A DNA stretch of 64,000 nt from Armatimonadota bacterium (GCA_018268375.1 JAFDWS010000001.1:1-64000), one strand, 5' to 3'; shown: positions 35,631 through 46,011, numbered from the stretch's first letter. The notes: a model not told the origin generated them from the sequence alone. Numbers and translations: made by a program.

Positions 35631-36316
35631 TGCCACACGCCGCACCAATCGTTGGTGGCCTGGGGCTAGTTGCTGGGCTGATTGAAAACGAGAAGAACAG
35701 GAGAGCCGCATCAGAGGCAATGGACGCTTCGATGTCGGCGCAAGACCGTGCGTTCGCCTTGCAGAAGCAGCAGTTCGATCTACTGAACTCGATCCATCAG
35801 ACACTTTGGAACAAGGTGGCTCAAGCAGAGCAGGCAGGACAGTTCAGCCCTGAATGGCAGGTCGAGCAAGCCAAGCGTGACATCGGAGAGTACGAGAGCA
35901 GGGACATGGGCAATCTCGCCGGGGCACTAAGGGTCGCCTACGGTGGTTTGCCTGGATCTGAACAAGGTGTCCGTCTGGATGCCGTGAAGGAGAAGTACCG
36001 CAATGATCTGGGCCGACTGACCACAGGCATCCGCCAACAGTCGATCTTCAACATGCTAAACGCCTACAACCAGACACGTCCGGATCTTCCGGCGACCGTC
36101 GCTCAAGGATTGGGGCAGCAAGGAATGTTCCAGGCACAGAACGGTCTGGGGCTGGCTCAGTACTACAACAACCGAGTACAGAACCCTGCTGGATTCTTCA
36201 GCGCATTGATGCCCTACCTTAGTCAGCTGGGTCAGAAGCCAGTGCAGCAGCAGCCACAGCCATACCTTGGTTGGTATCCCGATACTACGATCACCGGTGA
36301 TCCGAACAACGCCTAA
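35630..36316 (+). CDS. Ejection / internal virion protein
   Basis: A 228-residue protein with GTG start. The N-terminus is Gly/Ala-rich and weakly hydrophobic (APIVGGLGLVAGLIENEKNRRAASEAM), followed by long amphipathic helices rich in Gln and a Pro/Gln tail. This fits T7 gp14-like or P22-type ejection proteins that enter the cell envelope with DNA. Assigned by position before two larger ejection proteins and by composition. Confidence 0.6.
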   Translation: MPHAAPIVGGLGLVAGLIENEKNRRAASEAMDASMSAQDRAFALQKQQFDLLNSIHQTLWNKVAQAEQAGQFSPEWQVEQAKRDIGEYESRDMGNLAGALRVAYGGLPGSEQGVRLDAVKEKYRNDLGRLTTGIRQQSIFNMLNAYNQTRPDLPATVAQGLGQQGMFQAQNGLGLAQYYNNRVQNPAGFFSALMPYLSQLGQKPVQQQPQPYLGWYPDTTITGDPNNA

Positions 36317-38325
36317 TGCCATTGTTTGACGGCTTCACTGATCAGCAGAACCCAACGGCCTTTGGTGGCCGAAAGGCGGGAACCGATGTCCCGACCGGGG
36401 AAACCCAGGTTGCTCCGGGCACCTATGGCACCCGACCAGCTTATCCACCGGCAGGGACGGTCTACGACCCGGTGAACAACCAGAGTGTCCGATCCGACAG
36501 TCCGTCGGTCTACAACGACCTCGATCCAACCCACCTGTACATCAAGGATCAGTTGGCTGGAACGGTTGTTCGAGACCGGAACATTGATTACTACTTCAAC
36601 AAGGAGAACATCGGCAAGACAGCTGAGCAGATGGAGCGGGAGGAAAAGGATCGACGTGATCAAAACGCCCAGCTTCAGCAGCTTTCAACCGGTCTAAGTC
36701 AACTGTTGTCAGTTCCTCAATTTGACGACACAGCAATGAACCAGCGGTATGACCAGCTTCGAACGATGGCCGGTCAGATGCCAGTTCCGCCGGCACGTCC
36801 TGAGCTTCATCAGCCCAATAACTGGCAGATGCTCGGTGCAGGACTTGGGGCGATCTTTTCACCAGATCACGCCTTCGACATCCTCAGCACGCCACTTGCC
36901 TGGGGCTTGCAGGATCAGGAGCGCAGGTACCAGGATCTACAGAATCAGTATCAGGGGAAGATGGCCCGTTGGCAGCAAGTCTATGGGTTGACCCATGAAC
37001 AGGCACAAGTGATGGCACAGCGGGAACTGACGCACTACGAGGCGTCGGCACGGGCGATGGAATCGTCGATCACCCGAGACTTCGAGGCAAGAAAGTTCAA
37101 TGCCGAATCAGTCAACCGCTGGAACGAGAAGGTTGCTGACATGAAGAACGAGATCAGCAAGCTATCGATCCAGCAGACGACTCAGCTGGCCCATGAAGCG
37201 TTGAAAGCATCACTTGATCCATCGGCACCACCGATCATGCGTGCCAAGGCAGCGTTGTTCGTTGAGGCGTTGACCGGAACGAAGTTCGACGCATTCATCG
37301 GTGAGACACCGCAGAACCAGCAGATGATGCTGGACAACAGCTTGAAGGACATTGAGTACCAGTTCAAGAGCCGTGATTACCCGTTGCAGCTTCAGGGCAG
37401 GCAGATTCAGAACCAGCACACCTTCCTTGAGAATCAGCAGCTGGGCATCAACAACCGGTACCTCGACGAGAAGAACCGCAAGGAACTCCAGAAGCTAGAT
37501 GCTGAGATCACCAACCTCGGTAGTCAATCTAGTGATCGAGATCAGCGGTTGCGCAACTACTTGTCCGGTGGTGTCAATGCTGACCGAATTCAGTCGGGAC
37601 TCCGGCAGTGGAGTGAGAGCAGGCAGAAACTGACCGACGACATCAACCGGATGCAACTCCAGATGGAAGGGTTGGTTGAAGGCAAGGGCGGGTTGAGAGA
37701 CCAAGCGGAGAAACTGGTTCCTGGAAAGGGGCTGAACTTTGGTTGGGATCGAGCGAAGGCCGTCGAGCAGAAGATCGAGGAATTAAAGGCGGGCAGCCCG
37801 GCTTATCAAGAACTGAACAGTAGTCTCGCCAAAACGAAGACCGCATCTGAAGAAGCTGATCAGCAGATCAAGAGATTGCAGGGAACGTGGGACGAGATCG
37901 GTAGGCCGACGTTGGACGGAAGTGACCTGGGAGCGAAGTATGAGGGGCACTCCGATTATCGTTGGGGAGCCAGTGGAGCCGGAGGTTCCTTTGATTGCAG
38001 CAGTTTCACTCAGTGCGTTTACAAGGATCAAGGGGTGAAGATCCCTCGAACAGCGCAGGAGCAGTACGACGCCAGCACAGCGGTTAGCCCCTCGGATCTA
38101 CGACCTGGTGACCTCGTGTTCTTCCATGACAACCAGAGTGATCGAACGGTCAACGTCCACCACGTCGGCATCTTCATTGGATACGACGATCAGGGCAGAC
38201 CGTTGATGAGGCACGCCAGTTCAGCGAAGGACGGGGTGATCACAGTTGACCTTCAGAAATACAGTTCTGGAAAGCGGATGCAATTGCTCGGAATAAGGAG
38301 GCCGAAGGCACTGGGTGACAAGTAG
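36316..38325 (+). CDS. Ejection protein with C-terminal NlpC/P60 peptidase
   Basis: A 669-residue protein. Residues 1-90 are flexible, followed by about 430 residues of helices and coiled coil rich in Gln and Arg (e.g. VEQKIEELKAGSPAYQELNSSLAKTK). The last 130 residues are an NlpC/P60 domain with catalytic Cys in SFDCSSFTQCVY (C561), first His in VHHVGIFIGYDD and second His in LMRHASSA, plus the RPGDLVFF strand. Such enzymes cleave peptidoglycan peptides, probably to open the wall during DNA entry. It starts within the previous stop (TAATG). Confidence 0.85.
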   Translation: MPLFDGFTDQQNPTAFGGRKAGTDVPTGETQVAPGTYGTRPAYPPAGTVYDPVNNQSVRSDSPSVYNDLDPTHLYIKDQLAGTVVRDRNIDYYFNKENIGKTAEQMEREEKDRRDQNAQLQQLSTGLSQLLSVPQFDDTAMNQRYDQLRTMAGQMPVPPARPELHQPNNWQMLGAGLGAIFSPDHAFDILSTPLAWGLQDQERRYQDLQNQYQGKMARWQQVYGLTHEQAQVMAQRELTHYEASARAMESSITRDFEARKFNAESVNRWNEKVADMKNEISKLSIQQTTQLAHEALKASLDPSAPPIMRAKAALFVEALTGTKFDAFIGETPQNQQMMLDNSLKDIEYQFKSRDYPLQLQGRQIQNQHTFLENQQLGINNRYLDEKNRKELQKLDAEITNLGSQSSDRDQRLRNYLSGGVNADRIQSGLRQWSESRQKLTDDINRMQLQMEGLVEGKGGLRDQAEKLVPGKGLNFGWDRAKAVEQKIEELKAGSPAYQELNSSLAKTKTASEEADQQIKRLQGTWDEIGRPTLDGSDLGAKYEGHSDYRWGASGAGGSFDCSSFTQCVYKDQGVKIPRTAQEQYDASTAVSPSDLRPGDLVFFHDNQSDRTVNVHHVGIFIGYDDQGRPLMRHASSAKDGVITVDLQKYSSGKRMQLLGIRRPKALGDK

Positions 38326-41300
38326 TGCCAGAGCCACAGGACAGCTATCGGTCGTTCAATGACTGGGTAGACAAGAATTCAGGGGCGACCACCGGTGCGT
38401 CACCGCAGGGAGTGACCGGTCGAGCCAGTGCGTCACCGGGTGGCTACAAGTCATTCAACGATTGGGCGGCCAGTGATCCCTTCAAAAGTGCCCACGGATA
38501 CATCGGTGACCACCCACCTGGCTACTATGATCCTGGTGGCTTCCTGACGACGCCAGCCAACCTATCAACCCTTGAATCAACGTTAGCCAGCTATGACTTC
38601 AACGTCCATGGCAGACGGACGGATGGAGCGGTTGACGACCCGATCAGGTCAGCATTAAAGAAGGAGCTTCAAAGCTATACAGATCTTCAGGGGCAACCGG
38701 TCGAGTTTTCACATTTGCCGCCTGAAGTTGTACAGAACGCATACCGCACAGCACTGGGGAAATCCGAGTCCACGATCCGAAACCGGCAGATCCAACCTGG
38801 AACCTGGAACACCACGACCATCGACCAAGCAGATGAATTGGCCGGATCGACGGGGACAAAGCAGTTGATGGGAATCATCGATCTGGCGGTTCTTGGAAAG
38901 CCTGGTTTCGGGTCAATCGATTACAAGGGACGGCAGGAGATCAAGGGGCTGATCGAGGATGGTGAGTGGCAGAAGGCCCGGTCAGCAGCCCTTCAACTTC
39001 TGACCAGTAAATACGGGTTGGAGGCCGGTGTCAAGCGTGCCCAAGAATCCGGGCTGACAGACCTGCCGATGTCACCGACCGAACAGCAGCGTCTGCGGTC
39101 GATGCAAGGAGTGGTTGAAGATCCGTTCTCACCTGAACGGGTGTACGGGTTCGATGTCAAAGGCTTCGATGACCATGGCTTCAAGGTTCAGAGCGTCCCT
39201 ATCGGGGAAGGATTGAGCCGCTTGATCAACCAGGCTACTCCCTTCTCAGCCGACCCATCCCAGACATCCCTGGAGGTGGCTACCCAGAACATCCACTCAG
39301 TGCCACAGGTGCTGAGAAAGAGTTGGGCGATGGCCATCGACGCAGGTACGTTCGCCGCCCATCAAGCTGGGTTACCAGTTGAGCATCTGCCGATTGCCAG
39401 CCCAGAAAACCTTCAACAGATGGAAGGATTGGCCGGATCTAACCGAGTGACAAAGGCCGCTGATCAAGGGGCCAGATTGCTCCAGTACATGGTTCCTGTC
39501 TTAGGTCAAGCAACCATCGGAGCGGATGCGATCGATGTTGGAATCGATGCCGGAAAAGAGGGATTGCCGAAGGCAGCCGAGAACTTCGTCAGCGGTCTGA
39601 TCAAGGGTGCGAATCCGTTCGAGCCAGGCATCTATCCGGAGGAGCGGGTCATTCGTGCGATCACTGGAGCCCTGCTGATCTATGGTGCCAAACACGGTAT
39701 CGAGGGGCTGAAGGATCGATACCAGTCGATGAAGCTGGGGCAGGAACTCGGCATTCCAGCAAGTCAAGCAGGCCCGATCATTGATTTGCTCCGGCAGTCA
39801 ATCAAGGCTTCACCTGATCTACGTTGGCTTGAAGAAGGATCGAGCCCACCAAAGGACTTCAGGAAAGTTCTAAACGATCCAGGGCAGGGGTTGATTGAGC
39901 GACAGCAGGCCATCCGTCAGGCGGTCGCCAATGCACCGGCTGATACGTTGGCTGATGTTAAGACTGGACTTGACCATATCACTGATCCAATCGAGAGTCG
40001 GACACGCCCTGAAATGCCTGAGTGGTTGAAACCACAGTCGGTCGAGCAAACACCGATGGATCTTCAGCCTCACACTGAACCACCGGCCCAGACGATCAAT
40101 GAGTCAGGCAGAGCAGCAGAAGCGAAGACCAGGCTTCAGCGGCTTGGTATCAAGGTTGAAGCGGAGCAGCCAGGCATTCAACGTGTCTATTCGGGCGACG
40201 ACTTTCAGCAGGCATTGCAGACGAAGTTCAACTATCCAGCCGATCAAGCGTTGGCGACACGAAAGATTGCCGACGCAATGGCTGAGACTTGGGCTGGCAA
40301 AACCGGGGGCTCGGTTGAGCAGTGGTACAAGGATCGGATCTACGGGGTTGGTGGGAAGGACGGCGGCAAGTCCGGCGGTCAAACACTTCACCAGATCCCC
40401 GTTGAGGTCGCACGCCAGATTGACATCCCGGTTTCATTACCGACCGACGAACGATTTGTCCAGGCGGTTAAGAACACCGGTGGAGCAGAGATCACTGCTG
40501 AAGGCCTGATCATGAATCCGGTCAGGTATCAGCATCCAGATCAAGCCTACGAGCAAAGTCTGCGAACTGGAGTCTTTTATCTGCCTGACCCAAGAGATCC
40601 CAACACAAGGTTCTACCGGAGGTCGATGGCCTGGCACGGTGGAAGTGAACGGATCGAGGGCGAGACGATGGTCAAGAGACCGCTGGTCGTCAAAGGGGCG
40701 ACCGGTGGTAAGGTGCCCGCCAATGCTTATGACCAGCTTCAACAGTCCCTGTTCGAGCAGGCAGCGGATCAGGTCGGCCCCTCAAGCTACAAGGAACTAA
40801 GGGAGCAGTACTTCAAGACGGTCGGGTTGAGGCCCACAGTGGAACAGATCAGGGACTTCTTGCAGCGCAACGGTGGCGACCCCTCGGTAGCACATGAGAT
40901 CGTCCGCCAAGGTCAGAACAACAACAGGGCCATCCACGCATCCTTGGAGAACGTCATCATCAACCGTGCCCGGAACAGTGGGTACGACTCGATCCTGGGC
41001 ATCTCGAACCGGAAGACCGGACCGTACTTGAGCGAACTCATCGATCTCAGAGAGTCCCATTATCCAAGCCCTTACGGCGAGTACGAGATCCACCCTCACT
41101 TTGAACGGAGATACAATGAAGAACATGAATCAGGAGCCACGTTTGCTCCTCACACAGGAGGAGATGGAGGCCGTCCAGAGCCTGCTTCCCTCAGATCAGC
41201 AGGTCTTCTGGAGAGTCTTGAAGGACAAACCGGAGATGTCAGTCCTAGAGTTAGTGCGCCAAATAAAGGAAGCGTCCTAGCCAAGGGCGAACTAGCCTTC

Positions 41301-44300
41301 GGTCGAGCAGAACCGGGGGACTTCAGGGATCGACTGATCGAGGCTAAACAAGCGAATCCCCACGGTGCATCGGTGACCGTCTATGAGCCCCGAGAATACG
41401 AGGGCTTCAAGACGTTCCTCAGTGCAAACGGAAAGGCTGGCTACGCTGTTACGCCAGATGGAGACATCATCAGTGTCTTCAAGCATCCTGACGCCCCTTA
41501 TCGTGGACTTGCTCAGGCAGCTGTCTGGGATGCAGTCCGCCACGGTGGTAATCGGTTGGATGCCTTCGACACCATCCTTCCTCACCTGTACAGTGAGTCT
41601 GGTTTCAAGGTGGTAGCACGACTACCGTTCGACCCCGACTATGCGCCGGAAGGATGGGACTATGGGAAGTTCGGCGATTGGAACGGCGGAAAGCCAGATG
41701 TCGTGTTCATGATCCACGATCCCAGTGCTCCAAAGTATCAGCCTGGAGACGGGGTGACCGTTGATAGTTATGACCAAGGGATAGCAGCGCAGAAGCAAGC
41801 ACTGAGGGAGCTACGCCGACCAAAGCCAGCACCTGAAGGACAGCCCCAGTTGTTCCAGCGAGGTAAGTCTGCGAAGGCATCCATCGAATTCCTTGACTCA
41901 GGTCAAGCGGTCATCAGAGCCCTGAAGAATCCGGACTTCAGTTCAGCGTTACACGAGCTTGGGCACCTTGCTCGAAGGGAGTTATATCGAGACGGAATCT
42001 TTGATGCCAGTGATCGAGGGATCGTTGAAGATTGGGCTGGAGTGAAGGATGGAAGATGGAACACCGCAGCTGAGGAGAAGTTCGCCCGAGGATGGGAGAG
42101 ATACTTCGCAACAGGTAAAGCACCGACCGACGCACTGATCCCGATCTTCGAACAGATCAAGGGGTGGCTGATCGGTGTTTATCAGAAGATCGTCGGATCT
42201 GCGATTGACATTGATGTGTCACCAGCGGTCACCAAGATCTTCGACCGAATGCTGGGAGGGGAGCGGTCGGCAGAAGCGATCAGGGAACAACAGGGGTTGC
42301 TCGGTGTTGACTCCAGTGATCCAAGAATTGATCCGAGTTCACCGGCTTACAACCAGGACTTCGTTGATCAGATCAAGGATGTTCTTGGCGGTGGTCGAGA
42401 GGTTGAGAATCGATCAGCCGGACAAGTGATCGACGATGCTCAGGCGATCAAGGACGACCAGTTGTTCCAGGGCCGTGGCCGATCCGGTGAATCAATGGAT
42501 CGGCAGCAGTTCCAGGCAGCACTGGAGGACATGGCTGTCTACTCAGCTGAGGAGTTCAAGGGGATGCCTGAAGATGTCCAGCGGAAGAAGATCGAGGAAG
42601 CATTCAAGCTGAACGGCAACCAGTCGGCAGCAGTGATGAAAGTTGTCGCAGAGATCCGGGCCATTCCGAGGATCAATGAGATCTGGGACAGCAGTACCAA
42701 GGCTCAGGTCAGTGACATGCTGACCAATGAATTTCCAGGAATTCCGAAGGTTCGACATCAGCAGGCGATGACACGGGCGAGAACAGCCATCGGAGCATCT
42801 GTTGGCCGCATGTACGACTACCAGCCGCTGAAGCCTGAGTACGGATGGAACTTAGCAGCTGATCTACTTGATGCTTCGGAGATCCAGAAACAGGGATACG
42901 GGGACGGAATCAAACACATCGAGGATGCGATTGGTCAGAAGTTGCCGGAAGTCAGGGACTACGTTGAAGCCTGGGGACACCAGGTGTCTGACCTAGGTGA
43001 CTCGACCTTCGATCAGGCGGCCAATGATCCATCCAGAGCTTCAGCAGCACAACAGTATTGGAAGACCGGTGGCACTGCCATCGATGAACTCCGGCTCATC
43101 CCATCCATCCATCCGCTGACAGATCGTCAGTTCAGCCCGTTGGTTCGGGAGGAGATGGGCAAGCTGGGAACGCTGATCCTTCAGACCCTCAACGGTGACA
43201 AAGCTGTTACTGCCGAATTCTTGAAGCACCTCGGTCTATCGGCAGATCAAGTGCGTTCAACGATGAAAGTTGTTGACGAGAATCTGTCAGCTAACAAGAT
43301 CAATGAGATCTGGGATTCAACGGGTCAACAGTTCGGACGAACCTCTGAGCAGATGGCCAAGGAGTTGCCCGGCATCGCAAGAACCAGGCACAACTATGCG
43401 ATCACCGCAGCCAGGAAGATGGCTGATGAGCCGCTGCTGACACGACCAGTCTTCGAATATCGGAAGGGCCGGATGGATCGAAGGTTTGACACCGGTCGAA
43501 GGGTGGCCGTCGTGGGGGGCCGTCAGGTCACCGTTCCACAGGACATGCTAACCGACCTATACCACCAGGTCGAACACGTCTTCAGTGATCGAGATGTTCC
43601 CAAGGGGGCACCCATCAATCCCCGGCGATTGCTCCCAAACATGTGGGACGAGAGCCGGTACATTGAGCATGTCAGTCACCGCAATGAATGGCTCCAGCAG
43701 TGGACGGTAGGACACCGAGAACAAGCGGTCACCGCACTGACGAAGGAACTTGTCAGCTATAAGCAGCGGATCAAGGAACAACTGGGGCCACTCATCGGAG
43801 ACCCGAAGGCACGGCAGCTGATCATGCTGTTCGCCGAGAAGAAGCTACGGCCCCAAGGCATCACTGATGCTGAGTGGCAGGCAAACAAAGACGCCTACAA
43901 TCTCCAGCAGCTGAAGGCGGCAAGACCGCAGGACTGGCAGGCAATCGAAAAGTCAGCACAGTGGTTCAAGGGTCAGTACGACCATCTGTTCGAGCGGCTG
44001 AAGAACCTCAGTGACACCTTCGGAACACCGGAGCCTTTGTACCGGCAGGACTACTTCACTCACATATCAGAAGAAGCCAGTGCCTGGGATCACTTGTTCG
44101 CCGGAGACATGTCCGGGGGATCAGTGGGTGACTATCGGAAGAACGCTCCATCCAATCGATTCCTAAAGCGAAGGTTGACGGATCGAACGCAGTACGACGC
44201 TGTTGTCAACTTTGAGGAGTATCTGAAGGTCAGTCTGTCTCAGCTACATCTGACGGAACCAGCGATTCGACGCCGAGTGCTTGCGAAGGCACTCCGGGAT

Positions 44301-45758
44301 CAGACGATGGAGGGTGACATCCAGACGCTGGCTAACTACCTGGATAGCATGGCGGATGTCCTGACCGTCCGCAAGACCGGTGATCAGCCGACCACGTTGA
44401 GGACGCAAACGGACAACGCATTGATGGCAGCACTGGACTGGGTGACCACCAGAACAGCAGGGAACAAGATCGTAGGCAACATTCGATCAGCCCTGATGCA
44501 GACATCAGCAGTTCCTCTGGCCGTTCCATTCACCGGTGTCTCACATATCGCCCGAGGATCGATGATGAATCTGATGGCACTGACGGGCCGCACAGCTGAC
44601 CTGATCGAGAGGTCGGACTTCATGACACGCAGGTATCCGCACGCCATCGGTGAAACGCCCAGTTTGATCAGCCCAATGGTTCAGCTGAAAGGTGGTGAGA
44701 TCGGGCGAGGTCTGTTGAAGGGAGGGGAGCAACTGGCGGTCATACCGATGGAAGTGATCGAGCGAAGTTCAGCACGGGTCGTTTGGTATGCCAACTATTT
44801 GAAGGCCTTAGAGCCGATGGCCGGACGGATCAAGGATTTGAAGGGCCGTGCCGATGGATCAGCGGAGATGACAGCCATCGAAGACCGTGCCATTAGACAA
44901 GCGGACAAGATGACCGAACGGATACTCAGCGGTCGCTCCATCGGTGAAAAGCCACCAGCTTTTTACACCTGGTGGGGCCGAATTGGATTCCAGTTCCAGC
45001 TTGAAGTCAACAATTTCCTTCAGCTTTACGGGCATGACCTGATGTACGACGAGAATCGGGGAAGGAACGTTGGAACCGTTCAAGGGATGCAAAGACAGGC
45101 GGCACTATTGGTCAGCCTGTACCTGGCTAACAACATCTACCAGACGATGTTCAATGATCGACCGTTGCCCGACCCAATTCAGATGGCCGTTGATATGACG
45201 CAGATGGACGACAAGGATGATCCGTGGCGCACCTTTGCACGAAGGTTCGGTCGAATGGCCGGTGAAGCGTTGTCCATTGTTCCGGGAGGGTCACAGGTCG
45301 CCGGATTACTGCCCGAGACCAATGTTCTGGGAACAGGGATGTCCAGGAAAGACATTCTCGGCAGGACATCAGCTGGAGCATTCGCCAATGAAGGAACGGC
45401 CATCACATCAACCATCCGTCAGTCGATGAGTGGCAACGACTTCGGAGAATGGCTGTTCAACATCTTCACAGAATTGGGGATGCCATACGGCGGATCACAG
45501 CTGAGGAAGACCATTCGAGGAATGGAGGTTGCTGACACCGGTGAGATGAAATCGAAGACCAAAGACGGCAGCGAGGGAAGGGTGAAGTTCCAGACCACCG
45601 ATCCACTTGATCCAGCCCGAGCATTGATCTTCGGCCCATATGGAACCGATGCGGGCAAGCAGTACATCGATGACCAGGGCAAGCCGAAGGAAGGGAGGAA
45701 GCCAGCCTATGGTGGAACTAAGTCACCGCTCGGGTCAGCGTACAAATCGCCGTACTAG
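38325..45758 (+). CDS. Giant virion (polyvalent-type) protein, 2477 residues
   Basis: The largest gene, coupled to the previous one by TAGTG. It looks like the big internal virion protein of podoviruses, ejected into the host. Recognisable parts: two N-terminal 'SYRSFNDWV/GYKSFNDWA' repeats, helical regions, a GNAT-like domain (about 1030-1120, with HPDAPYRGLAQAAVWDAVRHGG and SESGFKVVARLPFDPDYAPEGW), a zincin-like segment with HELGH (1210-1214), several repeats in 1390-1690 (e.g. KINEIWDSTGQQF and RINEIWDSSTKAQ), and long helices near the C-terminus. The HELGH segment suggests a metallopeptidase; a downstream third ligand is not obvious. Confidence 0.8.
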   Translation: MPEPQDSYRSFNDWVDKNSGATTGASPQGVTGRASASPGGYKSFNDWAASDPFKSAHGYIGDHPPGYYDPGGFLTTPANLSTLESTLASYDFNVHGRRTDGAVDDPIRSALKKELQSYTDLQGQPVEFSHLPPEVVQNAYRTALGKSESTIRNRQIQPGTWNTTTIDQADELAGSTGTKQLMGIIDLAVLGKPGFGSIDYKGRQEIKGLIEDGEWQKARSAALQLLTSKYGLEAGVKRAQESGLTDLPMSPTEQQRLRSMQGVVEDPFSPERVYGFDVKGFDDHGFKVQSVPIGEGLSRLINQATPFSADPSQTSLEVATQNIHSVPQVLRKSWAMAIDAGTFAAHQAGLPVEHLPIASPENLQQMEGLAGSNRVTKAADQGARLLQYMVPVLGQATIGADAIDVGIDAGKEGLPKAAENFVSGLIKGANPFEPGIYPEERVIRAITGALLIYGAKHGIEGLKDRYQSMKLGQELGIPASQAGPIIDLLRQSIKASPDLRWLEEGSSPPKDFRKVLNDPGQGLIERQQAIRQAVANAPADTLADVKTGLDHITDPIESRTRPEMPEWLKPQSVEQTPMDLQPHTEPPAQTINESGRAAEAKTRLQRLGIKVEAEQPGIQRVYSGDDFQQALQTKFNYPADQALATRKIADAMAETWAGKTGGSVEQWYKDRIYGVGGKDGGKSGGQTLHQIPVEVARQIDIPVSLPTDERFVQAVKNTGGAEITAEGLIMNPVRYQHPDQAYEQSLRTGVFYLPDPRDPNTRFYRRSMAWHGGSERIEGETMVKRPLVVKGATGGKVPANAYDQLQQSLFEQAADQVGPSSYKELREQYFKTVGLRPTVEQIRDFLQRNGGDPSVAHEIVRQGQNNNRAIHASLENVIINRARNSGYDSILGISNRKTGPYLSELIDLRESHYPSPYGEYEIHPHFERRYNEEHESGATFAPHTGGDGGRPEPASLRSAGLLESLEGQTGDVSPRVSAPNKGSVLAKGELAFGRAEPGDFRDRLIEAKQANPHGASVTVYEPREYEGFKTFLSANGKAGYAVTPDGDIISVFKHPDAPYRGLAQAAVWDAVRHGGNRLDAFDTILPHLYSESGFKVVARLPFDPDYAPEGWDYGKFGDWNGGKPDVVFMIHDPSAPKYQPGDGVTVDSYDQGIAAQKQALRELRRPKPAPEGQPQLFQRGKSAKASIEFLDSGQAVIRALKNPDFSSALHELGHLARRELYRDGIFDASDRGIVEDWAGVKDGRWNTAAEEKFARGWERYFATGKAPTDALIPIFEQIKGWLIGVYQKIVGSAIDIDVSPAVTKIFDRMLGGERSAEAIREQQGLLGVDSSDPRIDPSSPAYNQDFVDQIKDVLGGGREVENRSAGQVIDDAQAIKDDQLFQGRGRSGESMDRQQFQAALEDMAVYSAEEFKGMPEDVQRKKIEEAFKLNGNQSAAVMKVVAEIRAIPRINEIWDSSTKAQVSDMLTNEFPGIPKVRHQQAMTRARTAIGASVGRMYDYQPLKPEYGWNLAADLLDASEIQKQGYGDGIKHIEDAIGQKLPEVRDYVEAWGHQVSDLGDSTFDQAANDPSRASAAQQYWKTGGTAIDELRLIPSIHPLTDRQFSPLVREEMGKLGTLILQTLNGDKAVTAEFLKHLGLSADQVRSTMKVVDENLSANKINEIWDSTGQQFGRTSEQMAKELPGIARTRHNYAITAARKMADEPLLTRPVFEYRKGRMDRRFDTGRRVAVVGGRQVTVPQDMLTDLYHQVEHVFSDRDVPKGAPINPRRLLPNMWDESRYIEHVSHRNEWLQQWTVGHREQAVTALTKELVSYKQRIKEQLGPLIGDPKARQLIMLFAEKKLRPQGITDAEWQANKDAYNLQQLKAARPQDWQAIEKSAQWFKGQYDHLFERLKNLSDTFGTPEPLYRQDYFTHISEEASAWDHLFAGDMSGGSVGDYRKNAPSNRFLKRRLTDRTQYDAVVNFEEYLKVSLSQLHLTEPAIRRRVLAKALRDQTMEGDIQTLANYLDSMADVLTVRKTGDQPTTLRTQTDNALMAALDWVTTRTAGNKIVGNIRSALMQTSAVPLAVPFTGVSHIARGSMMNLMALTGRTADLIERSDFMTRRYPHAIGETPSLISPMVQLKGGEIGRGLLKGGEQLAVIPMEVIERSSARVVWYANYLKALEPMAGRIKDLKGRADGSAEMTAIEDRAIRQADKMTERILSGRSIGEKPPAFYTWWGRIGFQFQLEVNNFLQLYGHDLMYDENRGRNVGTVQGMQRQAALLVSLYLANNIYQTMFNDRPLPDPIQMAVDMTQMDDKDDPWRTFARRFGRMAGEALSIVPGGSQVAGLLPETNVLGTGMSRKDILGRTSAGAFANEGTAITSTIRQSMSGNDFGEWLFNIFTELGMPYGGSQLRKTIRGMEVADTGEMKSKTKDGSEGRVKFQTTDPLDPARALIFGPYGTDAGKQYIDDQGKPKEGRKPAYGGTKSPLGSAYKSPY

Positions 45759-45952
45759 CGATACAGTCTGCGGGCAGATTCCAGTGCTTGCATCCACTCC
45801 AGGTGATCAACGGGGTTGCCCTGGTCATCGAACATCCGAAAGCCCTCGAATCCGTGCTTCTTTTCCAGGCCGACGGCGAACGTAGCACCAGCACGGACAG
45901 TAGTGACCTCAACAGACTTGTCCATGCCCATGTCCTTGTAAGTCAGCTTCAC
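45755..45952 (-). CDS. Small leftward protein
   Basis: A 65-residue protein (MKLTYKDMGMDKSVEVTTVRAGATFAVGLEKK...) ending in a helical basic tail. Its stop codon shares the palindrome CTAG with the stop of the giant virion gene. It has two halves of compact alpha/beta character and no membrane segment. Opposite orientation in the late region suggests expression outside the lytic programme. Unknown function. Confidence 0.5.
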   Translation of the reverse strand: MKLTYKDMGMDKSVEVTTVRAGATFAVGLEKKHGFEGFRMFDDQGNPVDHLEWMQALESARRLYR

Positions 45953-45995
45953 TGGCTGATTGTGAGTGGAGTCAGAGGACGGACGATGGGCCGAC

Positions 45996-46007
45996 CTCTA
46001 CTTCAGC
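45996..46007 (+). promoter_or_regulatory. CTCTACTTCAGC late-block motif (copy 5)
   Basis: A perfect 12/12 copy lies 4 bp before the ATG at 46012, after the leftward small gene. As with the other copies there is no Shine-Dalgarno sequence. Confidence 0.5.
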
Positions 46008-46011
46008 ACCA

